NCBI GenBank assembly: GCA_040765295.1
Contig: JAXGSB010000001.1
Location: 186,001-250,000, forward strand
DNA: 64,000 nt
Origin: Scatomorpha sp040765295
GTDB lineage: Bacteria; Bacillota; Clostridia; Oscillospirales; Oscillospiraceae
Direction of reading: 5' to 3'
Shown: one piece after another, positions 48,787 to 57,862 of the stretch
Layout of the letters: every line of letters begins with the position of its first letter
Position numbering within the stretch: the stretch's first letter is position 1
The notes under the pieces: model-generated
What the model saw: only the letters and a program-made list of their open reading frames with translations
Databases searched by the model: none
Told to the model about the DNA's origin: nothing
Position numbers and translations under genes: made by a program

Positions 48787-51378
48787 ATGAATGCTGAAAA
48801 ATTTACAAGAAAAACAATAGAGGCCATAAACGCGAGTACAAACATGGCAAAGGAGGCAGGCAACCAATATTTAAGCCCTCTTCATCTGCTATACGCCCTA
48901 ATAGACCAGGACGGAGGCATGATAGGCTCGGTGCTTAAAAGCATGGGAGTCGATACCGACGCACTTTTGGCCGATTTCGATAGAGAGATAAGAAACCTGC
49001 CGAGAATATCCTCGGGCAATTTCGAGGTCTACGGTTCAAGGGAGTTTAACGATATAATCTCCATGGCCGAGGCCCTTGCGCCCAAGATGAACGACGATTA
49101 TGTATCGGTTGAGCATATTTTCCTAGCCGCACTCAAAAAGGCCGATTCAAAAAGCCTTAAAATTCTGCGCGACAAGGGAATAGACTACGACAGCTTTCTG
49201 ACTGCGCTCTCCAAGCTTAAAACGCAGCGAGTCACGAGCGACAGCCCCGAATCGGACTTCGAGGCGCTGAAGAAATACGGCTCAGACCTTGTTGAGAGGG
49301 CCCGCACAGGTGAGCTCGACCCCGTTATCGGCCGCGACAGCGAGATTAGAAGCGTTATTCGCATTCTTTCGAGAAAAACAAAGAACAATCCCGTTTTAAT
49401 CGGTCAACCCGGTGTCGGCAAAACTGCCATAGTCGAGGGACTGGCGCAGAGAATAGTCAGGGGCGACGTGCCGCAGGGACTTAAGGATAAAACCATATTC
49501 TCGCTCGATATGGGCGCACTTATAGCGGGCGCGAAATATAGGGGCGAGTTTGAGGAGAGGCTCAAGGCCGTTTTGGAAGAGGTAAAGAGCTCCGACGGCG
49601 AGATACTCCTCTTTATAGATGAGATTCACAACATTGTCGGCGCCGGCAAAACAGAGGGCAGTATGGATGCGGGCAACCTCTTAAAGCCGCTTTTGGCAAG
49701 GGGCGAGCTGCACTGCATAGGCGCTACGACTTTAGACGAGTACAGAAAATACTTCGAGAAGGATGCGGCCTTGGAGCGCCGTTTCCAGCCTGTAATGGTG
49801 GACGAGCCCTCAGTGGAAGACACAATCTCGGTGCTGAGAGGCTTAAAAGAGCGCTACGAGGTTTTCCACGGCGTAAGAATTCAGGATGCGGCGCTTGTTT
49901 CGGCCGCAGTGCTCTCGAACAGATATATAAGTGAGCGTTTCCTGCCCGACAAGGCTATAGACCTTGTAGACGAGGCCTGCGCCACGATAAGGACAGAGAT
50001 AGACAGCATGCCTCAGGAGCTTGACGATATCCGCAGACGCCTTATGCAGCTCGAGATTGAAGAAACCGCGCTCAAGCACGAGGAAGACAGGCTCTCTCTT
50101 GAGCGGCTTGAAAAGCTGAGGGCGGAGAAAAAGGAGCTCGAGGAGGAATATGCAAACCTCCACGCCAAGTGGGAAGCCGAGCGCGGCGCCGCCGACAGAG
50201 TTAAAGAGCTTAAGGCCGATATCGAGCGCATGAACTCAGAGATAGAAGAGGCTCAGCGCAAGCTCGAATATGAAAAGGCGGCCAAGCTCATGTATTCGGA
50301 GCTGCCCGAGCTTAAAAAGAAGCTCGACGAAGCTCTTAAGCTTGCCGAGCAGAAGGGCGAGAGCTCTTTGGTTCGAGACTGTGTTACGGAAGACGAGATT
50401 GCCGATGTCGTTGCCAAATGGACGGGCATACCCGTTGCAAAGCTCTTGGAGAGCGAAAAGAAAAGGCTTTTGAACCTCGATGAGGAGATTAAAAAGCGCC
50501 TGCGCGGTCAGGACGAGGCAGTGCGCCTTGTAACCGAGGCGATACAGCGCTCTAGAGCCGGAGTTTCCGACCCCTCGAGGCCGGTGGGAAGCTTTATATT
50601 CCTTGGACCCACAGGCGTGGGTAAGACGGAGCTTGCCAAAAGCCTTGCCGAAGTCCTCTTCGACGACGAGAACGCGATCTGCCGCATAGATATGACGGAA
50701 TATATGGAAAAGTTTTCAGTCTCACGGCTCATAGGAGCGCCTCCCGGATATGTCGGCTACGACGAGGGCGGACAGCTCACCGAAGCGGTGAGGAGAAGGC
50801 CCTACAGCGTGGTGCTCTTTGACGAAATTGAAAAGGCGCACCCCGATGTTTTCAATGTGCTTCTGCAAATACTCGACGACGGCCGAGTGACAGACAGTCA
50901 GGGGCGCACGGTGGACTTTAAAAACACGATAATCATCATGACCTCCAACCTGGGAAGCCATTACCTGCTCGAGGGCATCATGCCCGACGGCAGCATATCA
51001 CCCGAGGCGGAAGAGATGGTTATGCAGGAGCTTAAAGCCGCGTTCAGACCCGAGTTCTTAAACAGGCTCGACGAGATTATAATGTTCAGCCCGCTCTCGA
51101 GAGAGGACCTTGAGGCAATTATCGAGATTATGCTGAGAGGCCTCAGAGAAAGACTTGCTGAAAAGGGCCTTGAGCTCGAAGTGAGCGAGAGCGCCAAAAC
51201 GCACATGATAGATGTGGGCTACAGCCCACAGTACGGCGCAAGACCTCTAAGGCGCTATATACAGTCGAGCGCCGAGACGCTGATTGCCAAGGCAATACTC
51301 ATGGGCGATGTCGGCTCGGGAGACACCTTGGTCTTAGACATGGAAAACGACGAGCTCGTTTGCAAAACTAAATCCTAA
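48787..51378 (+). CDS. clpB: Protein disaggregase ClpB
   Basis: An 863-residue Hsp100 chaperone that extracts polypeptides from aggregates with DnaK. It has an N-terminal Clp_N repeat domain, ATPase 1 with GQPGVGKTA and DEIHNIVGAG, a coiled-coil middle domain (about 400-525) and ATPase 2 with GPTGVGKTE and the pore loop GYVGYDEGG. The middle domain and absence of a ClpP-binding loop identify ClpB rather than ClpA or ClpC. Length matches the family. It is co-transcribed with the RHH gene and ended by a terminator at 51398. Confidence 0.97.
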   Translation: MNAEKFTRKTIEAINASTNMAKEAGNQYLSPLHLLYALIDQDGGMIGSVLKSMGVDTDALLADFDREIRNLPRISSGNFEVYGSREFNDIISMAEALAPKMNDDYVSVEHIFLAALKKADSKSLKILRDKGIDYDSFLTALSKLKTQRVTSDSPESDFEALKKYGSDLVERARTGELDPVIGRDSEIRSVIRILSRKTKNNPVLIGQPGVGKTAIVEGLAQRIVRGDVPQGLKDKTIFSLDMGALIAGAKYRGEFEERLKAVLEEVKSSDGEILLFIDEIHNIVGAGKTEGSMDAGNLLKPLLARGELHCIGATTLDEYRKYFEKDAALERRFQPVMVDEPSVEDTISVLRGLKERYEVFHGVRIQDAALVSAAVLSNRYISERFLPDKAIDLVDEACATIRTEIDSMPQELDDIRRRLMQLEIEETALKHEEDRLSLERLEKLRAEKKELEEEYANLHAKWEAERGAADRVKELKADIERMNSEIEEAQRKLEYEKAAKLMYSELPELKKKLDEALKLAEQKGESSLVRDCVTEDEIADVVAKWTGIPVAKLLESEKKRLLNLDEEIKKRLRGQDEAVRLVTEAIQRSRAGVSDPSRPVGSFIFLGPTGVGKTELAKSLAEVLFDDENAICRIDMTEYMEKFSVSRLIGAPPGYVGYDEGGQLTEAVRRRPYSVVLFDEIEKAHPDVFNVLLQILDDGRVTDSQGRTVDFKNTIIIMTSNLGSHYLLEGIMPDGSISPEAEEMVMQELKAAFRPEFLNRLDEIIMFSPLSREDLEAIIEIMLRGLRERLAEKGLELEVSESAKTHMIDVGYSPQYGARPLRRYIQSSAETLIAKAILMGDVGSGDTLVLDMENDELVCKTKS

Positions 51379-51397
51379 ATCTGTATAAACTTAATAA

Positions 51398-51425
51398 CAA
51401 AGCCATGCGTCACCGCATGGCTTTG
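51398..51425. terminator. clpB terminator
   Basis: CAAAGCCATGCG and CGCATGGCTTTG around TCAC, followed by TTTATG. Confidence 0.8.
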
Positions 51426-51482
51426 TTTATGTAAAATTGTGTTTTAAAGAAGCCTTGTTTTTAGGCTCTTGTGCACTCAATT

Positions 51483-52097
51483 TTACGGCAGGGCAAAAAG
51501 ACAAACTCCCTTTAGAGCCTCATCCGTGAACTCAAGCCAGCTCTCACTCAGTCTGCGCACCTCACTTTCAGGGAAGAGCTTCAAAAAGCTCTCAACTTCG
51601 GCAATAACCTGAAGTCCGCGCTCTCCTTCGCGATAGTGCATGGGCACAACAAGCCGAGGCGAGCAGGCATCGACAATGTTCTTAGCCGCAACGGCATCTA
51701 TGGTGTAAAAACCGCCCACGGGAATCATAAGAACGTCCGGCTTGCCAAGCAATTTGAGCTGCTCTTCATCCAACTCATGTCCTAAGTCTCCTAAGTGAGC
51801 AATCCTAAGCCCCTCGGCGTTCACAACGGAAACTATATTTTTTCCCCTTAGGGCGCCGCCCTCTTCGTCGTGAAATGTCTCGATTTGTTCAATTATAAAA
51901 TTATGCTCTCTGCCGCTGAGCTTCACGCTATCGGGCGCGTAGTGGTCGGAGTGTTCGTGGCTCGAGATAATAAGGTCGGCATCTAAAGGCGGAAGAGAAA
52001 AGCCGGGAACATAGCCGCTGACGTATGGATCGAAAACGACAGAACCCGCCGCCGATTCCAGCTTAAAACATGCATGTCCGTAATATTTAAGTACCAT
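51483..52097 (-). CDS. Metallo-beta-lactamase-fold hydrolase, UlaG-like
   Basis: A 204-residue protein. It starts LKYYGHACFKLE, as in UlaG/RomA-type enzymes. The metal motif is SSHEHSDH, with AHLGDLGH and a late VVPMHYRE giving further His/Asp ligands. The family includes lactonases and phosphodiesterases. It is a single gene with no pathway partners, so the substrate is unknown. Confidence 0.87.
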   Translation of the reverse strand: MVLKYYGHACFKLESAAGSVVFDPYVSGYVPGFSLPPLDADLIISSHEHSDHYAPDSVKLSGREHNFIIEQIETFHDEEGGALRGKNIVSVVNAEGLRIAHLGDLGHELDEEQLKLLGKPDVLMIPVGGFYTIDAVAAKNIVDACSPRLVVPMHYREGERGLQVIAEVESFLKLFPESEVRRLSESWLEFTDEALKGVCLFALP

Positions 52098-52140
52098 TAT
52101 TTCCCTCCTTATTAATATTTGTTTTAGAAATACAAAACTC

Positions 52141-52746
52141 TCACTTTAAATCGGAAGAGTTTACGGTCTCTAAGAGTTTTCCGCTTTGGGAATAAAAATT
52201 CACAGTTATGTTTTGCTCTTCATAACCGGAAAAAACAGCGTACATTTCGCCGAAAATATAGAAGCTCGAAACCAAGGAGCCCTCCGATGTGCCAAGCTCT
52301 TCGGTATTAAGATGAACATCAAAAACGGTGTAGTTCTCGTTGTAGTTTACTTCGGTTAACGCAAAGTCGGGACTGTTAACAAGATCCTTAATGATTGTGT
52401 CGAAATCTTCGCACACACTGTCCAGCATAGCCTTATGCTGTTTTTTGGTCATTTTGTAAGTTACAGAGCCATCAGGGTTGAGGGTTGCGGAAGAATACTC
52501 CCTGCCCTCTCTGTTGTCTAGGGCCTCTTGTGTGACCTCGTTGCCGGTAATATCGGCGGGCTGGGTTTGGGTTATGATAAAAAAATACTTGCCGTCTTCA
52601 TATACAATTTTTCCCATCTTTTCAAGCTCGTCCCAAACGGCGTTTTCAATTTTGTCGTCATCTCCGCCTTTTGCTCCGCCTGCGCCGCAAGCCGCCAGAG
52701 AGAAGATCATGAGTACTGCCAAAAACAAGCTTATAAATTTTTTCAC
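52141..52746 (-). CDS. Lipoprotein of unknown function
   Basis: A 201-residue exported lipoprotein. The lipobox is FSLAAC (Cys about residue 20) after a hydrophobic stretch, and a GAGGAKGG linker follows. The mature part alternates strands and helices without a recognised domain. It lies 43 bases upstream, in its own reading direction, of the metallo-hydrolase gene. Confidence 0.75.
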   Translation of the reverse strand: MKKFISLFLAVLMIFSLAACGAGGAKGGDDDKIENAVWDELEKMGKIVYEDGKYFFIITQTQPADITGNEVTQEALDNREGREYSSATLNPDGSVTYKMTKKQHKAMLDSVCEDFDTIIKDLVNSPDFALTEVNYNENYTVFDVHLNTEELGTSEGSLVSSFYIFGEMYAVFSGYEEQNITVNFYSQSGKLLETVNSSDLK

Positions 52747-52861
52747 TACTGTTTCCTCCTATTAGTCAAGGCTTAAGTTGCTTTGCAATGCTTTTATTAA
52801 TATAGCCGCTTCAATAATATCTTAAAAACGAAAGTGACGCAACCGCTCGGTGCAAAATCCG

Positions 52862-53680
52862 CTATCTCTTAATCCGTTCTTCGGGCGGGAAGATATATCC
52901 GTGCTTTGGCGGCGAAGAGTTATATACTCTGTCGATGGCCACATAGCCGAGCCCGCCCTCAAAGCCCGAGAACTCACCTTTCATTAAAACGGTTTCGAAG
53001 TTTAAGTTGGCGCCGAAAACGGCAACTCTCGCGCCCTTCGGGATGGCGGAAAGCTCCGCCTTATACGGATGATTTGTGAGGACGAGGGTGCTGTCATCAG
53101 CCGCCTGAAGCTGTATGCACGGAATAACGCGCGGATAACTCTCGTCGTCAATATATGAGATAAAGGCCAAGGTGTCGAGTTTTTGCATCAGCTCGCAGGT
53201 CCAGGCTCCCAGCGCGCCCTTGCGCCCGCGGCCCTTAAAGCGCCCCCTCGAGAGCATGACTCTCAGGGCGTTTGCAATCACGCCCGCCATGTTCAAGGCG
53301 CGCTTCTCGCTGATTTCCTTCAGCTTGAAATAATAGACGCTGTCGACGCCGAAGTAGGTGTTAAAGCGAAAGAGCGGCATGCTGTTGAAGTACTCATACT
53401 CCTCACCGTTTAAGGCCATGTGGGTATAGTTCATGCGGCCAATCCAAAAATCTCTTTGAAGAGTCATTATCAAAAACCCGCACTTCGGCCGTTTTTGCAT
53501 GTACTCGGTGCTGAGTCCGCTTATAAAATTGCCGACCATAAGCTCGTCTGCGTCTTTAGCCATAAGCGTGGAAAAAAGGGTTATGTGCGGATCGCCCATG
53601 TCGTCTGTTGTCGAAACCAAGCCCACTTTATATGAGCTGTCAAAGGTCTTAATTTCATCCTGTTTAATATAATCTCTCAT
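52862..53680 (-). CDS. Split-barrel flavin-binding (pyridoxamine oxidase-like) protein
   Basis: A 272-residue protein that looks like two FMN-binding split-barrel halves in one chain. KVGLVSTTDDMGDPHITLFSTL and MVGNFISGLSTEYMQKRPKCGFLIM fit the first half; ISYIDDESYPRVIPCIQLQA and LSAIPKGARVAVFGANL fit the second. The assignment rests on this pattern and is moderate. It overlaps the activase gene by 4 bases and is third in the glycyl radical operon, so it may supply a redox or repair function for that system. Confidence 0.6.
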   Translation of the reverse strand: MRDYIKQDEIKTFDSSYKVGLVSTTDDMGDPHITLFSTLMAKDADELMVGNFISGLSTEYMQKRPKCGFLIMTLQRDFWIGRMNYTHMALNGEEYEYFNSMPLFRFNTYFGVDSVYYFKLKEISEKRALNMAGVIANALRVMLSRGRFKGRGRKGALGAWTCELMQKLDTLAFISYIDDESYPRVIPCIQLQAADDSTLVLTNHPYKAELSAIPKGARVAVFGANLNFETVLMKGEFSGFEGGLGYVAIDRVYNSSPPKHGYIFPPEERIKR

Positions 53681-54609
53681 TTTTCCTCCTCAAGGGCGGT
53701 TGCGCCCGTCCAAAGTACATTTTTTCCTCCGTTAAGTTCGGCCAGTCTCGCAAGTTCATTCATGCGGCCCTTACTCATTAAAGCCGATTTATTAAATTCC
53801 CAGTCTCGGCCAAGCCTTTTGTATTTGTCGCGGCAAAGATTGTTGAAGGCGCAGAGTTCCCAGCGGTCTGCCCTGTCCCGCACAAGTCTTGCAATGTCCG
53901 CTATGTTCTCGTTATCGTCGGTGGCTCCCGGAATAATCGGAGTGCGCACCCAAAGTTCCAAATCCGCTCTCTCACCCTGCCGCAGACTGCAAAGGTATTC
54001 AAAATTTTCTATTATTTTTCGGTTTGAAGCTCCTGTCCAATATTTGTGTCTCTCGGAATCGGCGAGCTTCAAGTCGAAGAGCACAAGGTCTGTGTATTGA
54101 AGCATTGAATCCAGAGCGTCACGCGAGCAGAGTCCGCAGCTGTCTATCGCCGTGTGTATGCCTGTTCCCTTCAGCTTGCGCAAGAGCTCTGCCGCCGCCT
54201 CATACTGCAGGGCAATCTCGCCGCCCGAGAGCGTCACCCCGCCGTTTTCTCCGAAATAGGCCCTGTCTTTTATTAGCTCCGAGAAAATCTCATCCGTATC
54301 CATGTCCTCTCCCTTGCGCTCAAGCGCTACGGTCGGGCAGGCATCGACACAGGCAAAGCAGAGCAGGCACTTTTCGCAGTCTATAAAAACTCCCTCGTCC
54401 GACTGTTCAAGCGCGCCGCTCGGGCAGACTGCGGCGCAGCTGCCGCAGCCCATGCAGCGCGCGTCCAGCCACTCTATCTCCGGGTGTATCTTGATGCTTT
54501 CGGGGTTGTGGCACCACTTGCAGCTCAAAGGGCAGCCCTTTACAAAAAGCGTTGTCCTGAGGCCCGGACCGTCCTCGGTGCTCATCCTCTGAAAATTCAA
54601 AATCCTCAA
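53677..54609 (-). CDS. Glycyl radical enzyme activase (radical SAM)
   Basis: A 310-residue activating enzyme. The radical SAM cluster motif is C26-x3-C30-x2-C33 in KGCPLSCKWCHNPE. A ferredoxin-like insert carries two more cluster motifs: C52, C55, C58, C62 and C81, C84, C87, C91, as in activases of decarboxylases and dehydratases but not of pyruvate formate-lyase. It would abstract hydrogen from the Gly of the enzyme encoded 3 bases before it. The SAM-binding GGE appears as TLSGGEIALQ. Confidence 0.94.
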   Translation of the reverse strand: MRILNFQRMSTEDGPGLRTTLFVKGCPLSCKWCHNPESIKIHPEIEWLDARCMGCGSCAAVCPSGALEQSDEGVFIDCEKCLLCFACVDACPTVALERKGEDMDTDEIFSELIKDRAYFGENGGVTLSGGEIALQYEAAAELLRKLKGTGIHTAIDSCGLCSRDALDSMLQYTDLVLFDLKLADSERHKYWTGASNRKIIENFEYLCSLRQGERADLELWVRTPIIPGATDDNENIADIARLVRDRADRWELCAFNNLCRDKYKRLGRDWEFNKSALMSKGRMNELARLAELNGGKNVLWTGATALEEEK

Positions 54610-54612
54610 GCT

Positions 54613-57108
54613 CTAAACCCCTTTGTGGCTTTCTCTGGCGATTATCTCATCCTGAAGCTCTCTGCCTATGCTTGTGAAATATGCGTTATAGCCGGTAACT
54701 CTCACGAGCAGGTGTCTGTAATCCTGAGGATTGCGCTGAGCCTCTTTCAGCATCTCGGGATCAAGAATGTTTATCTGCAGGGCGGTGCCGCTGTTTTCGA
54801 TATAGCCTTTAAGGAAAGATTTAAACTTTTCCTTGTGCGCCGCATCCCTCAGAAGAGAGGTGTTGAAGCTTATGGTGTGGCTCGCGCCGTTGGGCAGGTA
54901 GTTGACGTAGTCCATGAAGTCGCCCTCGTCCTCGCTCTTGCCGCCCAAAGCTTGCCCCACGGAGTTCGAGTTCGAGGTGGGGCCGTTTATGTCGGCGCCG
55001 TTCGAGGGGCAGATTGCGTTCGAGAGGAACTGCGCCTCTGTTCTGCCGTTGGCAGAGGCCTTGAGGATGTATCCCGAGCCTATCCAATAGTTCCAGGAGA
55101 GCATGCCGGGGCGGAAGCGGCGGCCGGTGGATGCCGTCTCGTATTTCCAGCATTCATCCGCCCAAAGCTTCATAACCTTCTGCGCAAGAGCGTCGGCATT
55201 ATGGTCGTCTCTGCCGTATTTTGGCGCTCTGTGAAGCGCCTTATTCTGAAGAATTTCATAGCCCTTCCAGTTTTGCCGAAGAGCCTCAATGAGCTCGGGG
55301 AGCGTGCACTCCTTTTTGTCGTAGCAGAGATATTTAACGGCGAGCAGACTGTCGACCGTCGTTGCAAAGGTTACGCCCTCGAGCGTGGTGAAGTTTAACT
55401 CCGCACCGCCTTGGGTGATGTCCTTGCCCTGCTCCGCGCAGCCTTTGACTAAGAGCGAGAGATAGGGAGTCGGGTGGAAGCGCGAGCGGATTACCTCGGT
55501 GAGCTCATAGTTGTCTACAAAACGTTTTATGCAGTATTTAAGCTGCTCTTCAAAGGCGGCGTAAAACTTTTCAAATGTATCAAAGTCTGCGGGGTTTCCG
55601 GTAAGAGGTCCGTCTTGGGTCTGCTTCGAGGGCTTGCCTGTCATCTCATCGTAGAAAGGCATAAAGTCCTTGCCGTTGCCATAGACCAGCTCCATGGCCT
55701 TTAAAAGATTGATGTTGTTATCCACGGTGCCCGAGCGGTCATTGCCCACCATGGTGTTTTCCAGACAGCCCACGCTTGCGTAGTCAAAAACATTGTCTTC
55801 GTTTATATATTTTTCCATGCCCGACATTTTGGCCTGGCGGAGCATACCCGCCATGCTGCGCTCGTCGAAGTTTAAGAGGAAGGGCGCGCCCTGACTTGTG
55901 GAAACCATTTCCACAACCCTGTCGAGCAGAGCCTCGGGACTGTTTCGGTGCAGACGGACATTGGGCTTGGGCTCGAGTATGGGACTCATATCGTCAATTA
56001 CCTCGAGCAGGAGCCAAGTGAGCTCGTTTGTCATGTCCTTGCCCTCGGCGCCCATGCCCGATAGATTGAAAAGCTGACCGAAGCCCGCCGTTATGCCCTG
56101 ATTTCCGCCGACTCTTATCTGCGCATCATAGGCGGTGTTGCAGTGAACCCAGAAACAGCCCAAAATCTCCTTCATAAACTCCCTGTCCATGCCCTCTTTT
56201 ATCGAGGTCTCGTAGTAGGGGAGCAGATACTGATCCAGTCTGCCGAATGAAACGCCCGGGCCCGGATAGTTTTCGTCGGCCATCACCAGCATGTGGGTGA
56301 GCCAAAGACTCTGAATCGCCTCGTGAAAGTTTCTCGCGCCCTTCCAAGGCACCCTCTCCATATTCTCCGCCATTTTTAAAAGCTCAGCTCTGCGGCTCTC
56401 GTCAGGTTCGAGCTCTGCCGTCTCCCTGCAAAGCTCTGCATAGGCGGCGGCAAGCTTTTGAGGAGTTCTGCAGGCTGTCATCTGCGCCCTTAAATTGGCG
56501 CCCTTATCACCCTTTTTTTCCGACTCGCTGAGCTGGGAATAAAGCTTCTCAAGCCGGGCATATTTTCCCTCAAATCCGTACTCAAGGAAGTAAGCGTAGT
56601 CGGGGATTAGGTGGCCGCTCGTCGAGCCCGAGTTTCCATAGCCCTTGTAATAAAGCTCGAGGCAGGATTTTCTCGCCTCGGCGGTCAGCTTGTCGCGCTC
56701 TTTTTGTTCTTTTTTTGTGAGACACATGGAGCTTAACATGTTGAAGTTTGCACCGCAGAGCAGGTCGCCCGGCAGTATGGTGAGCGGCAGATGCTCGCAG
56801 ATGGCTTTTTGGTTAAAAACAGCGATGCGTTCGGCAATCGAGAGCTCGAAGAAGTTCTCGGGCAGGTCGATCTTCTGCGCGGACTGTCTGGCGCTTGCGA
56901 TGAAAGTGTCGAAAAAACTGTAGGTTTCGGGGACAATAAAATAGCTTATCTCGTTAAACTGTATGTCCCAAGGTTCGCCCGTGGTGTAGCACTCGTATTC
57001 GTTGTTCCACTCTCGCGCGGTGCCCTCGAAAAAGAAGTCTCGCAGGGCCTTCACTCGGGGCGAGAGCTCGCCGGGCTTTTTAACCGCATTTTCGTATTTG
57101 ATACTCAT
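54613..57108 (-). CDS. Glycyl radical enzyme, uncharacterised dehydratase/decarboxylase type
   Basis: An 831-residue glycyl radical enzyme. The radical Gly is Gly806 in RVTGYNAYF. The active-site Cys448 lies in SVGCLENT, with Glu450 two residues on; this Cys-x-Glu pattern is that of diol dehydratases, choline lyase and decarboxylases, not of pyruvate formate-lyase (two adjacent Cys). The usual Pro after the Glu (GCVEP) is Asn here, so the clade is not one I can name. Activase and flavoprotein-like genes follow in the same operon. No microcompartment shell genes are present, so the enzyme is probably free in the cytosol. Confidence 0.9.
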   Translation of the reverse strand: MSIKYENAVKKPGELSPRVKALRDFFFEGTAREWNNEYECYTTGEPWDIQFNEISYFIVPETYSFFDTFIASARQSAQKIDLPENFFELSIAERIAVFNQKAICEHLPLTILPGDLLCGANFNMLSSMCLTKKEQKERDKLTAEARKSCLELYYKGYGNSGSTSGHLIPDYAYFLEYGFEGKYARLEKLYSQLSESEKKGDKGANLRAQMTACRTPQKLAAAYAELCRETAELEPDESRRAELLKMAENMERVPWKGARNFHEAIQSLWLTHMLVMADENYPGPGVSFGRLDQYLLPYYETSIKEGMDREFMKEILGCFWVHCNTAYDAQIRVGGNQGITAGFGQLFNLSGMGAEGKDMTNELTWLLLEVIDDMSPILEPKPNVRLHRNSPEALLDRVVEMVSTSQGAPFLLNFDERSMAGMLRQAKMSGMEKYINEDNVFDYASVGCLENTMVGNDRSGTVDNNINLLKAMELVYGNGKDFMPFYDEMTGKPSKQTQDGPLTGNPADFDTFEKFYAAFEEQLKYCIKRFVDNYELTEVIRSRFHPTPYLSLLVKGCAEQGKDITQGGAELNFTTLEGVTFATTVDSLLAVKYLCYDKKECTLPELIEALRQNWKGYEILQNKALHRAPKYGRDDHNADALAQKVMKLWADECWKYETASTGRRFRPGMLSWNYWIGSGYILKASANGRTEAQFLSNAICPSNGADINGPTSNSNSVGQALGGKSEDEGDFMDYVNYLPNGASHTISFNTSLLRDAAHKEKFKSFLKGYIENSGTALQINILDPEMLKEAQRNPQDYRHLLVRVTGYNAYFTSIGRELQDEIIARESHKGV

Positions 57109-57365
57109 ATCTTCTCCTTTTGTTTTTTAAAATCGGCTCTTCGATGAGAGCGAAAAGAGCGCGGAGCATAAGCCCCACGCCCATGAATATTTATAAAGTT
57201 CTCATGCCCATGCTGAGAGCATACGACAAAGTCTGCATTTTTCCGTGCATGGGAAAACCCTCTCCGAGCTTAAAGCCTTCAGAGAGCCTGCCTGCAGAAA
57301 AACAATGAAAGTATCGGGCTCTGATGAGCCTTTGTTTTAGCATAAAACCACCCGTAAGAAAATAT

Positions 57366-57598
57366 GGGGGTAAACTTGTCTAAGGCCTATTTTAATTGAG
57401 CATTTCCCGAGCAGTAGTTTCGCTGACTCCGTATGTTTCTGCCGCCCAAGAACGACTAATTTCTCCGGTATAGAGTTGACGACCAATCTCGAGTCGTTCT
57501 TCTTTTGAATATTTCAAAGCAAGCCTCCTAATCTCTTTTGAGGGTCTATGTATATAATGACCACTATATAATACACCTTGTGTACAAAATATACCCCC
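57366..57598 (-). mobile_element. Degenerate insertion-sequence fragment
   Basis: A 233-base stretch containing the start of a transposase gene. Its ends may be imperfect inverted repeats: GGGGGTAAACTTGTCTAAGG (57366-57385) and, on the opposite strand, GGGGGTATATTTTGTACACAAGG cut short here (57598-57576). No target duplication is visible. The 754-base gap 57109-57862 otherwise holds two hairpins and no convincing gene. Confidence 0.4.
57392..57517 (-). pseudogene. Truncated IS3-type transposase OrfA
   Basis: From TTG 57517, with AGGAGG before it, a 41-codon frame reads KYSKEERLEIGRQLYTG and continues EISRSWAAETYGVSETTARE before stopping at 57392. This is the N-terminal helix-turn-helix of IS3-family OrfA proteins (usual form KYSKEERLEIGRRIYxGE). 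The rest of OrfA and all of OrfB are missing. Confidence 0.75.
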
Positions 57599-57709
57599 TT
57601 CGTGTCCAATAAAAGCTTACCACTTCAATTCAAATTGAGTCAAGGTATATAAAAAATAAGCTCTTGGGGTTAACACGGAGCTTATGTACCGTTTACTTAA
57701 AAAATAAGA

Positions 57710-57742
57710 GAGCGTTGCAAATTTTTCATTTTGCAACGCTCC
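57710..57742 (-). terminator. Terminator of the alpha/beta hydrolase gene
   Basis: GAGCGTTGCAAA and TTTGCAACGCTC form the stem; on the minus strand TCTTATTTTTT follows. It lies about 120 bases after the stop at 57863. Another repeat, ATAAGCTC/GAGCTTAT, lies at 57656-57685. Confidence 0.65.
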
Positions 57743-57862
57743 CTTTAAACAGTTTTCTAATCTAATCTATCAACTTCTCACCTGTACGCCGCCGATATTA
57801 ACCGGCTGAAGCAGTGTTTTTACATTAACCGTTTTGTATTACTTTCTTTTCTGCCTTGGCAA

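Noticed and set aside
57120..57308. A 62-codon plus-strand frame upstream of the glycyl radical enzyme gene
   Set aside because: No binding site, no known motif, and it occupies the leader of the divergent gene.
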